From JBEKYD01 sp049509915 (lineage in GTDB: Bacteria; Acidobacteriota; Terriglobia; Bryobacterales; Bryobacteraceae), in NCBI GenBank assembly GCA_049509915.1, contig JBEKZL010000224.1, positions 1-12,359 of the forward strand: DNA of 12,359 nucleotides, in the 5' to 3' direction. Position numbers and translations under genes: made by a program. The notes below the pieces were generated by a model. It was not told the DNA's origin and made no database searches. It saw nothing but the letters and a program-made list of their open reading frames with translations. Position 1 is the stretch's first letter. Each line of letters begins with the position of its first letter. Shown piece by piece: positions 1 through 7,963 of this stretch.

Positions 1-79
1 AAGGGCGTTTTGGGTCTGTATCCCCCTACGCAGAGCTGTTATGCGAAACACCAGGGAGCTTCTGAAAGAAAAGCGGGAA

Positions 80-117
80 GGACACTGAATTCCGCCCCGG
101 GCTATTTTTCAGCATCC
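80..117. repeat. Imperfect inverted repeat beside the third IS ORF
   Basis: The arms GGACACTGAATTCCGCCC (80-97) and GGGCTATTTTTCAGCATCC (99-117) are imperfect reverse complements: GGGC, TTCAG and TCC line up in order around a C/G-rich centre. It lies just past the end of the third ORF, where an IS21 element would carry terminal repeats. It could be part of the IS end or a weak transcription stop for the minus-strand genes; the right arm holds a run of five T on the plus strand. The pairing is only moderate, so chance is possible. Confidence 0.35.
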
Positions 118-119
118 TG

Positions 120-810
120 TTAAGCGACGGCGCGGTCGGCGTCCGCAGTCGGCGCCGAGTTCCCGGCTTGCAACCACTGCTTTTCCATTTCCTCCATTCT
201 GCGCCGCACATGATCCCAGTAGCTGGCGGGGACCTGGGGCTGGCTGACTTCCTCGATGAGGGACGCGAAGTATCCCAAGCTGGTGATCGGCAGCCGGGGT
301 TGACCGTTCGACATCGCCAGATTATTTACGAGCGCACCCTAACCAGATAGCCCGGCGCAATTGTTCCAATGTCACGCCGCGGCGGCAGAGATTCAGAGCC
401 AGCTTCTGATCGGCTGCCGTGAACGCGCAGCGCGCACGTGCGGGTTTGAGAACAGCCGCCCGCACCTGCCTGACAAACTCCGCCTCCGGTTCGGCGGCGG
501 TTCCGCCGGCCTGCTTGTGATAGGGCCAGAAGCGGTCGCAGATTTCGACCCGATCTCCGCGGCGCTCGCATACCTGATGGAGCTGCAACTCGCCAAGGCA
601 GGCTTCGATGGTCGCCGGATCTTTCCGCAGCACGCGCGTCAACTCCGTCAGGTTGAGAACCCCTTGGGCGGTGTGCCGATCCGCCTGCAGGCGGAGGTGG
701 AGGTAGAGTTTGAAAGCGCCGTCGAAGAGCAACGCCAGAGCCTGCGCTACTTCCCGCCCGGCCGCAAACCAGCCGGTGGGTTGCTTGAGAATCAACCGGG
801 CCGCGCTCAT
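120..810 (-). pseudogene. Third ORF of the IS21-like element, winged-helix-like, frameshifted
   Basis: The first part runs from ATG at 808-810 to TAA at 322-324 (162 aa). Residues about 50-97 look like a winged helix: a helix-turn-helix around NLTELTRVLRKDPATIEACL, then a short beta-wing with CERRGDRVEICDRFW. The reading continues one base out of frame as a second piece (ATG at 312-314, stop at 120-122) with PITSLGYFASLIEEV and a charged helix. I judge the two pieces to be one gene of about 229 codons: skipping the T at 324 joins CARK to NLAMSNGQ with no gap. The start overlaps the istB stop (ATGA) and has a strong GGAGGTGG ribosome site at 814-821, so it was a translated member of the istB operon. 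I recognise no named family. It is a passenger or accessory transposition gene by position only. Confidence 0.6.
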
Positions 811-1570
811 GCGCCACCTCCGGTCCGGTCCTCCGATGAGCCCCGGCTTTTCTTCTTCCGGATGGATTCGCCCGACAGTTCGATGCGGCAGGCGTTGTGC
901 ACCAGCCGGTCGAAAATACTGTCGGCCACGGTGGGATCGCCGATCTGCTGGTGCCAACTGGCCACTGGCAACTGGCTGGTCAGGATGGTGGAGCGGCGAT
1001 TATAGCGGTCATCGCAGATCTCCAGGAAATCGCGGCGTTCCTGCTCGTTGAGCGGAGCCATGGCAAAATCGTCGACTACCAGGACATCCGTGCGAGCGAT
1101 GGTTTCCAACAACCGGCCCAGGCTGCCATCGGCGCGCGCGATCGTCAGATCGCGGAACAATTTGGGAACGGGCCGATACCATACGGTGTATCCGTCCCGG
1201 CAAGCCTTCTGCGCCAGGGCCCGCGCCAACCAGGATTTCCCGATCCCGGTCGGGCCGGTGAACAGGACGGAAAGATGCTGGGCCACCATTGCGAACTAAT
1301 GAGGGTGCGCATCAAGGGTCGATCCAACCCACGGGGATGCCGGAAATCGATATCCTCCACGCAGGGCTCGGCATCCAGCTTGGATCTCTTCAGGCGGCGT
1401 GCCATGGCCTGGTTTTCCCGCCAACTCCAGTGCTGATCCACCAGCAGACTGAAGCGCTCGTCGAAGCTCAGCGCGGCGACCTCGGGATTTTCCATCTGCT
1501 TGCGCCATGCCTCGGCCAGCCCAGACCACCGCAAGGAGTGCAGCCGATCCAGGGTCTGTTGATTCATCAT
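807..1570 (-). pseudogene. istB: IS21 helper ATPase IstB, broken by a one-base loss
   Basis: IstB is the AAA+ ATPase that activates the IstA transposase and guides target choice. The gene starts at ATG 1568-1570, overlapping the istA stop, with an AGGAGG site at 1578-1583. The first 95 codons give the usual IstB N-terminus (LDRLHSLRWSGLAEAW, DERFSLLVDQHW, then GLDRPLMRTLISSQW). The rest is in another frame from about 1286: VAQHLSVLFTGPTGIGKSW with the Walker A motif, YTVWYRPVPKLFRDL, Walker B-like DVLVVDDFAM, the ILTSQLPVASWH stretch, and the typical DSIFDRLVHNACRIELSG end. One extra G near 1285-1287 would join QW to VAQ and restore about 254 aa, the normal length. The piece 807-1289 alone has the ATPase core but no N-terminal domain. 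A homopolymer sequencing error is possible. Confidence 0.88.
814..821 (-). promoter_or_regulatory. Ribosome binding site of the third IS ORF
   Basis: On the minus strand GGAGGTGG precedes the ATG at 808-810, leaving six bases between GGAGG and the start. It lies inside the istB coding end. It decides the start: the longer open frame reaching up to 957 has no support upstream and would lie wholly inside istB. Confidence 0.7.
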
Positions 1571-2004
1571 TCGGCCACCTCCTCAAACAGCGTGCCGGCG
1601 TAGTAACCGGCGCCGCGAATATTGGCGTGTTCCACCGGCGGGGTGAGCGTTGCCGACTCGGGCACGCTCTGCCGGTCGAGGCCGCGCGCCAGAATTGATT
1701 TCACGCTCTGATAACTGTGTGCCTGGAGGTGGATGGCCCGCTGCGCCGCGGCTTCCAAACGATCCTTGCTGTAACGCCGACCCAGTACGATCAAACCCAT
1801 GCAGGAGCGGTAGCCCTGTTCCGGGTGGGGCCGTTCGGCCAGGATCCTTTCCGCCAACTGCGCCGTGAACGGTCCGATCGTAGCTGCCCATTCCACGATT
1901 CGCGAAGGCGTCCACTCCAGGTATTTCTGATGCGCTTTGGGCCGATGTTCCGGAATGGTGGAGTGCTTGCCCGGGCGGTTGCTGCGCGCATGCGAAGCCA
2001 CGCG
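1567..2004 (-). pseudogene. istA: IS21 transposase IstA, C-terminal fragment only
   Basis: About 145 codons remain of a protein usually near 500 aa. The piece shows the IstA C-terminus: RPKAHQKYLEWTPSRIVEWA, HPEQGYRSCMGLIVLGRRYS, the helix QRAIHLQAHSYQSVKSILARGLDR with SYQSVKSIL as a strong family signature, and a late HANIRGAGYY. The DDE catalytic domain and N-terminal helix-turn-helix are missing, so it has no transposase activity. In-frame homology begins at RVASHARS, with a TAA codon (2005-2007) directly upstream; the GTG at 1999-2001 is an accidental start. Its TGA (1567-1569) overlaps the istB ATG. The truncation point lies 12 bases from the end of the upstream regulator gene, so an old deletion or recombination joined the two. 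Confidence 0.88.
1575..1583 (-). promoter_or_regulatory. Ribosome binding site of istB
   Basis: AGGAGGTGG on the minus strand, inside the istA end, with seven bases between AGGAGG and the istB ATG at 1568-1570. Together with the ATGA overlap this indicates coupled translation of istA and istB. Confidence 0.75.
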
Positions 2005-2016
2005 TTAGCAGCGGTA

Positions 2017-3297
2017 CTACTTGATCAGGCGTACTGCAATGATGTCCGTGTTGCGGGGCGCACCCGCAATCGATTCCGCCCGGACTAACGCCTCGAACCA
2101 GGCGTCTTCCGGATGGGCGGTTACCTTGAGCAGCGAGTCCCGGAGCCTTTTCCGCGATTCTGCCGTCGCCAACACCATGCCAACGGCCTCGGTGCCCGCC
2201 TGGTCGAGACCTTGCAGGATCAGAACGTTGCCCGTCCGCACCTCATTCGGTAACAGGACGATAGTGGCGTAGCTGGTGCCGACGTTGGGGCTCCACCTGT
2301 ACCGCGGCTCCTCCCCCGGTTGAGGGTCCTTGTTGAGGAAGTACTTCTCGCCTCGGCTCACCATTTCGTCGTCTTCGGTGAAATTCAAGGAACCGGCAAA
2401 GAGGGAGACCCACGGGTTTACAAGCGGGCTGCCCAGAAACACGTAGTTCCCGTCCCGCAGGTCGCGTGATCGAAAGTCTCGGGCAAAACGGATGACGAAG
2501 TTCGCGCCAAGCGGGCCGGCCAGCGCGGTCAGTACTTTCACGTTGGCCACGTCGGCATAGGAAACCAATGTGGACGAACTTAAATAGTCCAGGATCTTCG
2601 ATTCGCGCGCGGTCGAATCCGGGGGCAGGAATGCTCGCGGATAATCCTTGTTGAGATATTCCTGAAGCGAATGCTGCCCGCCGATCAGGTACCGGAACAC
2701 GGCCAGTTTGGAATCGTCCAGCACAATCACGGCCGGCTGCCGGCCGTTCACGATTCGAGACAACGGCCACGGCACCCTCGCAAACTGCTCCGGGTTGCGC
2801 TGGCCCTCGAACAGACGGTAACCAAGAACGGCGCAAGCCGCTGCCAGAATAGCCACAAGCAGCCAGGGCAGTGAAGTGCGCGCTATCGGCTGCCGCCGGA
2901 TCGCTTCCACGTTTTGGGGCTGCGGCGCCGGAACCGGAACGGCGGCAGGCGGCGCCGGAGCAGCGGATTGGAACGTCAGCCGGAAGCCGCCCTTTGGCAA
3001 CTCCACCAGGATCGGGTCGCTCCGGCCTTCGTCCCGGTAGTATTCAAGCAGCTTCAGCCGCAGACGGCTTGCCTGGTTCCGGACGATCGAGTCTTCCTGG
3101 GGATCGTAGTTAGGAGGTTTCCCGAAAACCTCCAGCCCGATCGTGTATTCCTTCAGGTGGGCGGGTTCACCCGCGAGGGATTTCTCGGAAAGGTACGTCA
3201 GAAGGCGCCGGTGAGTTTCGGACGTCTCGAACGTCTTGCTGAGCAATACACGCTGAATTTCGGCACGGGCGGCTTCAACATCTTGGTTGACTGCCAT
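2017..3297 (-). CDS. Membrane-anchored winged-helix regulator with an uncharacterised outer domain
   Basis: The product is 426 aa. Residues about 10-110 form a DNA-binding winged-helix domain of a kind common in Acidobacteriota, with FETSETHRRLLTYLSEKSL, HLKEYTIGLEVFGKPPNYDP, a basic helix NQASRLRLKLLEYY, and ELPKGGFRLTF at the wing. A proline/alanine-rich linker (112-127) leads to one membrane helix at about 143-163 (LPWLLVAILAAACAVLGY). The remaining ~260 residues should be periplasmic; I recognise no named family there. This layout (cytoplasmic DNA binding, one helix, outer sensor) resembles CadC/ToxR-type one-component regulators. It is divergent from the TonB-dependent receptor, whose operon it probably controls. 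The ATG at 3295-3297 opens at MAVNQDVEAARAEIQRVL, the expected domain start; no strong ribosome site is visible. The 3' end abuts the IS remnant yet the protein looks complete. Confidence 0.8.
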   Translation of the reverse strand: MAVNQDVEAARAEIQRVLLSKTFETSETHRRLLTYLSEKSLAGEPAHLKEYTIGLEVFGKPPNYDPQEDSIVRNQASRLRLKLLEYYRDEGRSDPILVELPKGGFRLTFQSAAPAPPAAVPVPAPQPQNVEAIRRQPIARTSLPWLLVAILAAACAVLGYRLFEGQRNPEQFARVPWPLSRIVNGRQPAVIVLDDSKLAVFRYLIGGQHSLQEYLNKDYPRAFLPPDSTARESKILDYLSSSTLVSYADVANVKVLTALAGPLGANFVIRFARDFRSRDLRDGNYVFLGSPLVNPWVSLFAGSLNFTEDDEMVSRGEKYFLNKDPQPGEEPRYRWSPNVGTSYATIVLLPNEVRTGNVLILQGLDQAGTEAVGMVLATAESRKRLRDSLLKVTAHPEDAWFEALVRAESIAGAPRNTDIIAVRLIK

Positions 3298-3480
3298 TGA
3301 TGTCTAGATATTCTATCACCATCCGAAACTGAAGAATCATCTCGCAACTTATTGCAAACAAGGTTCTTGTCGATAGGCCGATTCAGATAATGACTAGTAT
3401 GTTACTGCTCATTGTCCTGAGTTTACTTGACGCTCGACCGGCATCGTGACACGCTGTGGCGTCGAAAGAGAGGTAGTCTA
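3298..3480. promoter_or_regulatory. Divergent control region between regulator and receptor genes
   Basis: This 183-base gap is AT-richer than its surroundings, notably around 3301-3420, and must hold the start signals of both divergent genes. No pair of boxes is convincing. The best plus-strand candidate is TTCTTG (3364-3369) with GATAAT (3386-3391), spacing 16. On the minus strand a TAGAAT-like box lies near 3310-3315 without a good partner. Operators of the winged-helix protein would be expected here, but I see no clear inverted repeat. Confidence 0.45.
3468..3474 (+). promoter_or_regulatory. Ribosome binding site of the receptor gene
   Basis: GAGAGGT lies six bases before the ATG at 3481. 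It favours that ATG over the in-frame TTG at 3427, which would put 18 charged residues in front of the signal peptide. Confidence 0.6.
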
Positions 3481-6400
3481 ATGTCCCGAAGAAGCGCGGC
3501 TTTTGGTGTCGCCGTATGGCTATGCGCGGCCCTGCATCTTTCCGCTCAGGCTCTGGGAAGCGTGGTCGGCACGGTAACAGACCAGGGCGGCGCCGTGGTT
3601 CCTGGAGCAACGGTAACCATCGTGAACGACGGCACGGAGTTTGCCCGTACCATTACTACCAACAATGGCGGCCAGTTCGTGGCCGATTCCTTCCCCACAG
3701 GGCGCATCAGCGTTACTGCCGAGCACGCCGGTTTCCAAAAACTCGTCCGCTCCGGCCTGGAACTGACCGCCGCGGACACCATCACGGTGAATTTGCAGCT
3801 TTCCCTCGGCAACGTCCAGCAGACCATGGAGGTGCAGGCCGAGGCGGCGCTGGTGCAGTCCCAAACCGCTACCGTATCGACGCTCATTAGCAACATCCAG
3901 ACCATGGAGATGCCTTTGAACGAGCGCTCCTTCACCAACCTGCTGCAACTGACGGCGGGCGCTTCGCCCTCAACTCCCGGTATGGCGGCCTCTCTGACCG
4001 GTTACACCATGCGCGCCAATAACGCCATCAGCATGAATGGCGCCACGGCCAACGATAATTCGTACCTGATTGACGGGCTGTATGATCGCCAACTCTGGAT
4101 CAGCACGCTGGTGATGAACCCGCCCGTCGAGGCGATTCAGGAAACCCGCATCCTGGGCAACGACTACTCCGCGCAGTACGGCAACTCGGCCGGCGGCGTG
4201 ACGATCGTACTGACCAAGTCCGGCACCAACGAGGTCCACGGGAGCGCGTACGAATATCTCCGCAACAACGCCACCGACGCCAACACTTTCTTCAGCAACA
4301 AGTCGGGCCAACCCATAGCGCCCTACCGGCGCAACGAATTCGGCGCCACCATCGGCGCACCCATCCGCAAGGACAAGACCTTCATCTTCGCCGATTACGC
4401 GGGAATACGCCTTGTCCAGCCTACCACCCAGGTGGACACCATCCCCTCCTTGGCGCAACAACAAATGGTCGAAACCGGCAATTTCAGCCAGTTCGCGCCC
4501 ACCATTTATAACCCCTACCAGACCACCGTGGGCGCCAACGGGGTCACATCTCGGGTGCCTTTTGCGGACAACGTCATTCCCAACCAGCTTCTGGACCCGG
4601 CTGCCGTCAAAATCATCGGGTTGCTGCCGGTGCCCACCAACGGCAGCGCGGCCAATAACTTCGTCTTTAGCCCGGATGGCTCGCAGCGGGACGACCAGTA
4701 CGACATCCGCGTCGATCAGAACATCGGTAAGGCCGACCGCCTTTTCCTTAAGTACAGCTATGACAACGCGGTGGGCTATGCAGCCGGAGTGCTCCCGGTC
4801 GGACCTAATAAGCAAGGCGCCGATGTTGGAGAGTATCTCCAGACAGGCGGCAACGGCGGACCCAGCAGCACGGCCAACTGGTCCGTTACCGGGAACTTCA
4901 CCAAGGTGATCAGCCCCATCATGGTGGACGAGTTTCATTTCGGCGTGGTGCGCGACTGGCTGAATATCTTTAACAGCGAGACCGGGCACAGCACCGCTGC
5001 CAGCCTGGGGATCCCCACCATCGACATTAGCAATTACAACCAAGGTATCCCCTATCTGCCGATCAGCGGGTTTACCGCCATAGGAGATAGCAACTCGTAC
5101 CCGGAGTTTACGCACTCGGTCTCCATTCCGTTCGAAGACATCCTGACCGTGGTGAAGGGCCGACACACCATGAAATTCGGGGGCGGGTACACACGCCACC
5201 GCTTCGACGGGCACACGACGACCGCTCCGGAGGGCCAGTACAACTTCGGAGGGCAGTTCACGCGCCAGATCGGGAGCAGTTCGGCGGCGTCGGCCCTGGC
5301 GGATTTCGCCCTCGGCGCCAGTACGGTCATCGTACGGAGCGAGGAGTTTGGCACCTTCGGGATGCGCATCTGGGAGGGAGCGGCCTTTGCCGAAGACTCC
5401 TGGCGCGTGAACGACCGGTTGACGATTACCTACGGGCTACGTTGGGAGCTTCAGGCGCCCCCCTATGAGGTTCACAATCAGTGGGCCGATATCAGCGTCG
5501 TTACTGGCCAGTTCGCAGTCGCGGGTACGTCCACTCAGAACCTGAACGGCGATTGCGGCCGCTCCCTGGTGTGCCTGGATAAGCACGACTTCGGTCCCCG
5601 GCTGGGCATTGCTCAGCAGCTTACCAAGGACGGGAAGACGGTGTTCCACGCCGGCTTCGGCATGTCATACTTCGAGGGTTTCAACGCGGGCAAGATGCTC
5701 GAATCGAACCCGCCGAAGAACGTGATCCAGACATTTACTTACGATCAGAACGGCGCGCCCGGCCTGCTCCTCTCGCAGGGCATTCCCCTCCCCGTCATCC
5801 CCAACCTGAGCGATCCGACCGAGTTGACCGGCCTGTACTACGACTACAACCCCCACATGAAGCTGAACCGCTCGCTGCAAATGAACGCCGGGTTACAGCG
5901 ACAACTGTTCTCCAACCTCCTGTTGGATATTGGCTACGTGCGCACCTTGACCGAGGATATGACCAACTCCGTGGTTGGAAACCAGGCGCTGCCGGGCCCC
6001 GGACCGCTGGCTCCCCGGCGGCCGCTCTATTCCGTCAATCCTGTGCTGGGCGACATCGATTTCCGGACCAACTGGGGGATGGCGAAATACAATGCCCTGC
6101 AGGTGAAGGTCAACAAACGGTACAGCAGGGGACTGACAGGCACCCTCGCCTGGACGTGGTCCCACAACATGGGCCAGACCAACGGGCCGGGGAGTTCCAC
6201 CAGGCCCCAGAACAGCCTGTGCTACGCCTGCGAGTGGGGCGATCTGCCCGAAGACCGGCGCCAAATGGTCGTGATCAACCACGTTTACGAACTGCCGTTC
6301 GGCACCGGCCGCCAGTTCGTGCAGAAGCGGCCCGCGTCTTATCTCATCGGTAACTGGGACATTTCCGGCATCTGGACCATGTACACCGGCATGCACTTCG

Positions 6401-6810
6401 GGCCTTCGCTGGCCACCTCCGTTTCCAATGTGCTGACCGGCGCCAGCGTCAACGTCTCTCCCACGGAGCGGCCGAACCTCAACGGCCCTGGCAACCTGCC
6501 GCCCGATCAGCGCACCATCACCCACTGGTTCAACACGGCTGCGTTTTCCATTCCGGCGCAATATACGTGGGGAGACTCGGGTACCGGCGTCCTGGTTGGA
6601 CCGGGCTACTTCAATTTCGACCTGGGCATTCACCGCAATTTCCCGATCAAGGAGCGGTTCAAGCTCACCTTCCGGGCGGAAATGTTCAATACCTTCAATC
6701 ACACCAATTTCAACAATCCGGGCGCCAGTATCGGCTCATCGAGCGCAGGCGTCATCAGCGCCACCTATCCGTCCAGGATCATGCAGATGGCGTTGAAGCT
6801 GGCGTTCTGA
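3481..6810 (+). CDS. Oar-like TonB-dependent outer-membrane receptor
   Basis: The product is 1109 aa. A signal peptide (MSRRSAAFGVAVWLCAALHL, probable cleavage after AQA at 24) is followed by a carboxypeptidase-regulatory-like beta domain at about 26-108 (GSVVGTVTDQGGAVVPGATV, then GGQFVADSFPTGRISVTAEH). Next is a TonB plug at about 135-270, with NGATANDNSYLIDGLYD and YSAQYGNSAGGVTIVLTKSG, and a C-terminal barrel rich in aromatic strands that ends in Phe (MQMALKLAF). This is the Acidobacteriota/Myxococcus Oar-like type, with no SusD partner nearby. It should move a ligand, likely a glycoside or oligosaccharide given the downstream enzymes, across the outer membrane using TonB energy. It heads a four-gene plus-strand run, 28 bases before the next gene. 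The substrate cannot be read from the sequence. Large antisense frames inside it are shadows. Confidence 0.92.
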   Translation: MSRRSAAFGVAVWLCAALHLSAQALGSVVGTVTDQGGAVVPGATVTIVNDGTEFARTITTNNGGQFVADSFPTGRISVTAEHAGFQKLVRSGLELTAADTITVNLQLSLGNVQQTMEVQAEAALVQSQTATVSTLISNIQTMEMPLNERSFTNLLQLTAGASPSTPGMAASLTGYTMRANNAISMNGATANDNSYLIDGLYDRQLWISTLVMNPPVEAIQETRILGNDYSAQYGNSAGGVTIVLTKSGTNEVHGSAYEYLRNNATDANTFFSNKSGQPIAPYRRNEFGATIGAPIRKDKTFIFADYAGIRLVQPTTQVDTIPSLAQQQMVETGNFSQFAPTIYNPYQTTVGANGVTSRVPFADNVIPNQLLDPAAVKIIGLLPVPTNGSAANNFVFSPDGSQRDDQYDIRVDQNIGKADRLFLKYSYDNAVGYAAGVLPVGPNKQGADVGEYLQTGGNGGPSSTANWSVTGNFTKVISPIMVDEFHFGVVRDWLNIFNSETGHSTAASLGIPTIDISNYNQGIPYLPISGFTAIGDSNSYPEFTHSVSIPFEDILTVVKGRHTMKFGGGYTRHRFDGHTTTAPEGQYNFGGQFTRQIGSSSAASALADFALGASTVIVRSEEFGTFGMRIWEGAAFAEDSWRVNDRLTITYGLRWELQAPPYEVHNQWADISVVTGQFAVAGTSTQNLNGDCGRSLVCLDKHDFGPRLGIAQQLTKDGKTVFHAGFGMSYFEGFNAGKMLESNPPKNVIQTFTYDQNGAPGLLLSQGIPLPVIPNLSDPTELTGLYYDYNPHMKLNRSLQMNAGLQRQLFSNLLLDIGYVRTLTEDMTNSVVGNQALPGPGPLAPRRPLYSVNPVLGDIDFRTNWGMAKYNALQVKVNKRYSRGLTGTLAWTWSHNMGQTNGPGSSTRPQNSLCYACEWGDLPEDRRQMVVINHVYELPFGTGRQFVQKRPASYLIGNWDISGIWTMYTGMHFGPSLATSVSNVLTGASVNVSPTERPNLNGPGNLPPDQRTITHWFNTAAFSIPAQYTWGDSGTGVLVGPGYFNFDLGIHRNFPIKERFKLTFRAEMFNTFNHTNFNNPGASIGSSSAGVISATYPSRIMQMALKLAF

Positions 6811-6838
6811 CCGAAACCGGGCCGCAACGAGGCTGGCA

Positions 6839-7888
6839 ATGCATATGAGCAGAAGAGGTTTCCTGGCCGCTGCCGGGGCTGCTGTTTGGGCGCCCCCCGC
6901 ACCGGCGCAAGGCGTCCCGGTGAAAATCGGCGTCGATCTCTACAGCATCCGGTTGAATAACTGGACGCCATTCCAGTACCTGGACTATCTGCATAAGATC
7001 GGCGTTCAGCTCGCGCATCTCTCCACCGTGCGCGAGTTGAGCACGATGCTCACCGATGAGGCGGCCCTCAAGCGAGTTAGGGCGCACGCGGCCGGACTGG
7101 ATGTCGAAGTCGAGCTTGCTATGGGATCCATCTGCGCCTCGGCGAGAGAGTATAACCCCAGTCTCGGCACTCCCGAGGAGCAGATCGCGCGTATACTCAA
7201 CGCCGCGCGCATCATCGGCGCGCCCGTGGTGCGGTGCATTCTCGGCGGGGCGGGCGAGCGCACCAAAGCCATGCCCATTGAGGCCCACATGGAAAACGTG
7301 CTCCGCGTGCTCCGAAATTCGCGTTCCCGCATCATCGATTCGGGGGTCAAGTTGGCCATGGAAAACCATGGCGGCGATTTCCAGGCGCGCGAGCTCAAGA
7401 CACTTGTCGAAGCGGCAGGCAAAGGCGTTCTTTATGTGTGTCTGGACTCCGGCAATCCGCCTTACAACCTGGAAGATCCGCACCTCACGCTCGAAACCCT
7501 CGGACCCTATGCCGCCACCACCCACATCCGCGACACCGCCGTGTGGCTCCAGCCGGAAGGCGCTGCGACCCGCTGGGTTCGCATCGGAGACGGCAACGTC
7601 GATATCGCCGCCTGGATCCGAAAGTTCCGCCAGATGCGTCCCGACCTGGTCGTTTCCGTCGAAAACATCGTAGCGCCGAAGCCTCAGATCGCCGCGATCT
7701 ACGATCGTCAGTTTTGGGACGCCTACCCCAAGATGCCCGCCTGGGAATTCAGCCGTTTCCTGTCGATAGCCGTGAAGGGAAAGCCGTCGCCCGCGGCTCC
7801 GCCCACCCCGGGCAAAACCCCCGGCGAGCAGCAGTGCGAGGATCTGGAAGCAAGCCTGCGTAGCTTGCGCGTCATCCTTGGAGCTTGA
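6839..7888 (+). CDS. Tat-exported TIM-barrel sugar phosphate isomerase/epimerase-like protein
   Basis: The product is 349 aa. It begins with a twin-arginine leader (SRRGFLAAAGAAVWA, cleavage near AQ at 24). The body is an AP-endonuclease-2-like (xylose isomerase-like) barrel starting at VKIGVDLYSIR. Likely metal ligands sit at expected strand ends: E175 (AMENHGGDF), D203 (CLDSGNPP), H229 (TTHIRDTA) and E275 (SVENI). A late RIGDGNVDIAAW matches the usual G-x-G turn of the family. Residues 312-349 form a Pro-rich spacer and a charged helix not usual in the fold. Members isomerise, epimerise or eliminate on sugars or keto-sugars; the exact reaction is unknown. The ATG at 6839 has GAGG at 6829-6832 six bases away; the ATG at 6845 is the alternative. 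It follows the receptor by 28 bases and precedes a Gfo/Idh/MocA gene, a common functional pairing. Confidence 0.85.
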   Translation: MHMSRRGFLAAAGAAVWAPPAPAQGVPVKIGVDLYSIRLNNWTPFQYLDYLHKIGVQLAHLSTVRELSTMLTDEAALKRVRAHAAGLDVEVELAMGSICASAREYNPSLGTPEEQIARILNAARIIGAPVVRCILGGAGERTKAMPIEAHMENVLRVLRNSRSRIIDSGVKLAMENHGGDFQARELKTLVEAAGKGVLYVCLDSGNPPYNLEDPHLTLETLGPYAATTHIRDTAVWLQPEGAATRWVRIGDGNVDIAAWIRKFRQMRPDLVVSVENIVAPKPQIAAIYDRQFWDAYPKMPAWEFSRFLSIAVKGKPSPAAPPTPGKTPGEQQCEDLEASLRSLRVILGA

Positions 7889-7958
7889 GAATGGAACATA
7901 TGAAACAGACAGTGCGCGCTTGAGGCTGGGCCCGGATGGAAACGTCTCCGTCTCAACG

Positions 7959-7963
7959 AGGAG
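7959..7963 (+). promoter_or_regulatory. Ribosome binding site of the oxidoreductase gene
   Basis: AGGAG lies seven bases before the ATG at 7971. It fixes this start instead of the open frame beginning at 7878, whose first 31 residues overlap the previous gene and do not look like part of the leader. Confidence 0.75.

Larger units (their letters stand above)
80..2004 (-). mobile_element. Decayed IS21-family element (istA fragment, istB, third ORF)
   Basis: Three minus-strand reading frames follow one another with ATGA overlaps: the C-terminus of an IstA transposase, an IstB ATPase, and an extra ORF with a winged-helix-like region. The istA-istB order and overlap are the hallmark of the IS21 family. 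All three genes are damaged (5' truncation, a one-base loss and a frameshift), so the copy cannot transpose by itself. The right edge is sharp: IstA homology starts about position 2004, 12 bases after the stop of the gene at 2017-3297. The left edge is uncertain. I place it near the inverted repeat at 80-117, but it may lie between 1 and 80 or outside the window. I see no gene in 1-119. No target-site duplication can be recognised because one end is missing. Confidence 0.85.

Noticed and set aside
810..957. Longer N-terminus for the third IS ORF
   Set aside because: The 49 extra residues lie inside istB and look like a shadow; the ATG at 808-810 has a strong ribosome site and overlaps the istB stop.
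3427..3480. Upstream TTG start for the receptor
   Set aside because: It would add charged residues before the signal peptide; the ATG at 3481 has a GAGAGGT ribosome site.
3970..5214. Long minus-strand open frame of 414 codons inside the receptor gene
   Set aside because: It lies wholly antisense to a clear TonB-dependent receptor, has low-complexity Val/Gly/Asp/Arg composition typical of GC-rich shadows, and shows no motifs.
5893..6702. Minus-strand open frame of 269 codons
   Set aside because: It is antisense to the receptor barrel, with no recognisable motif.
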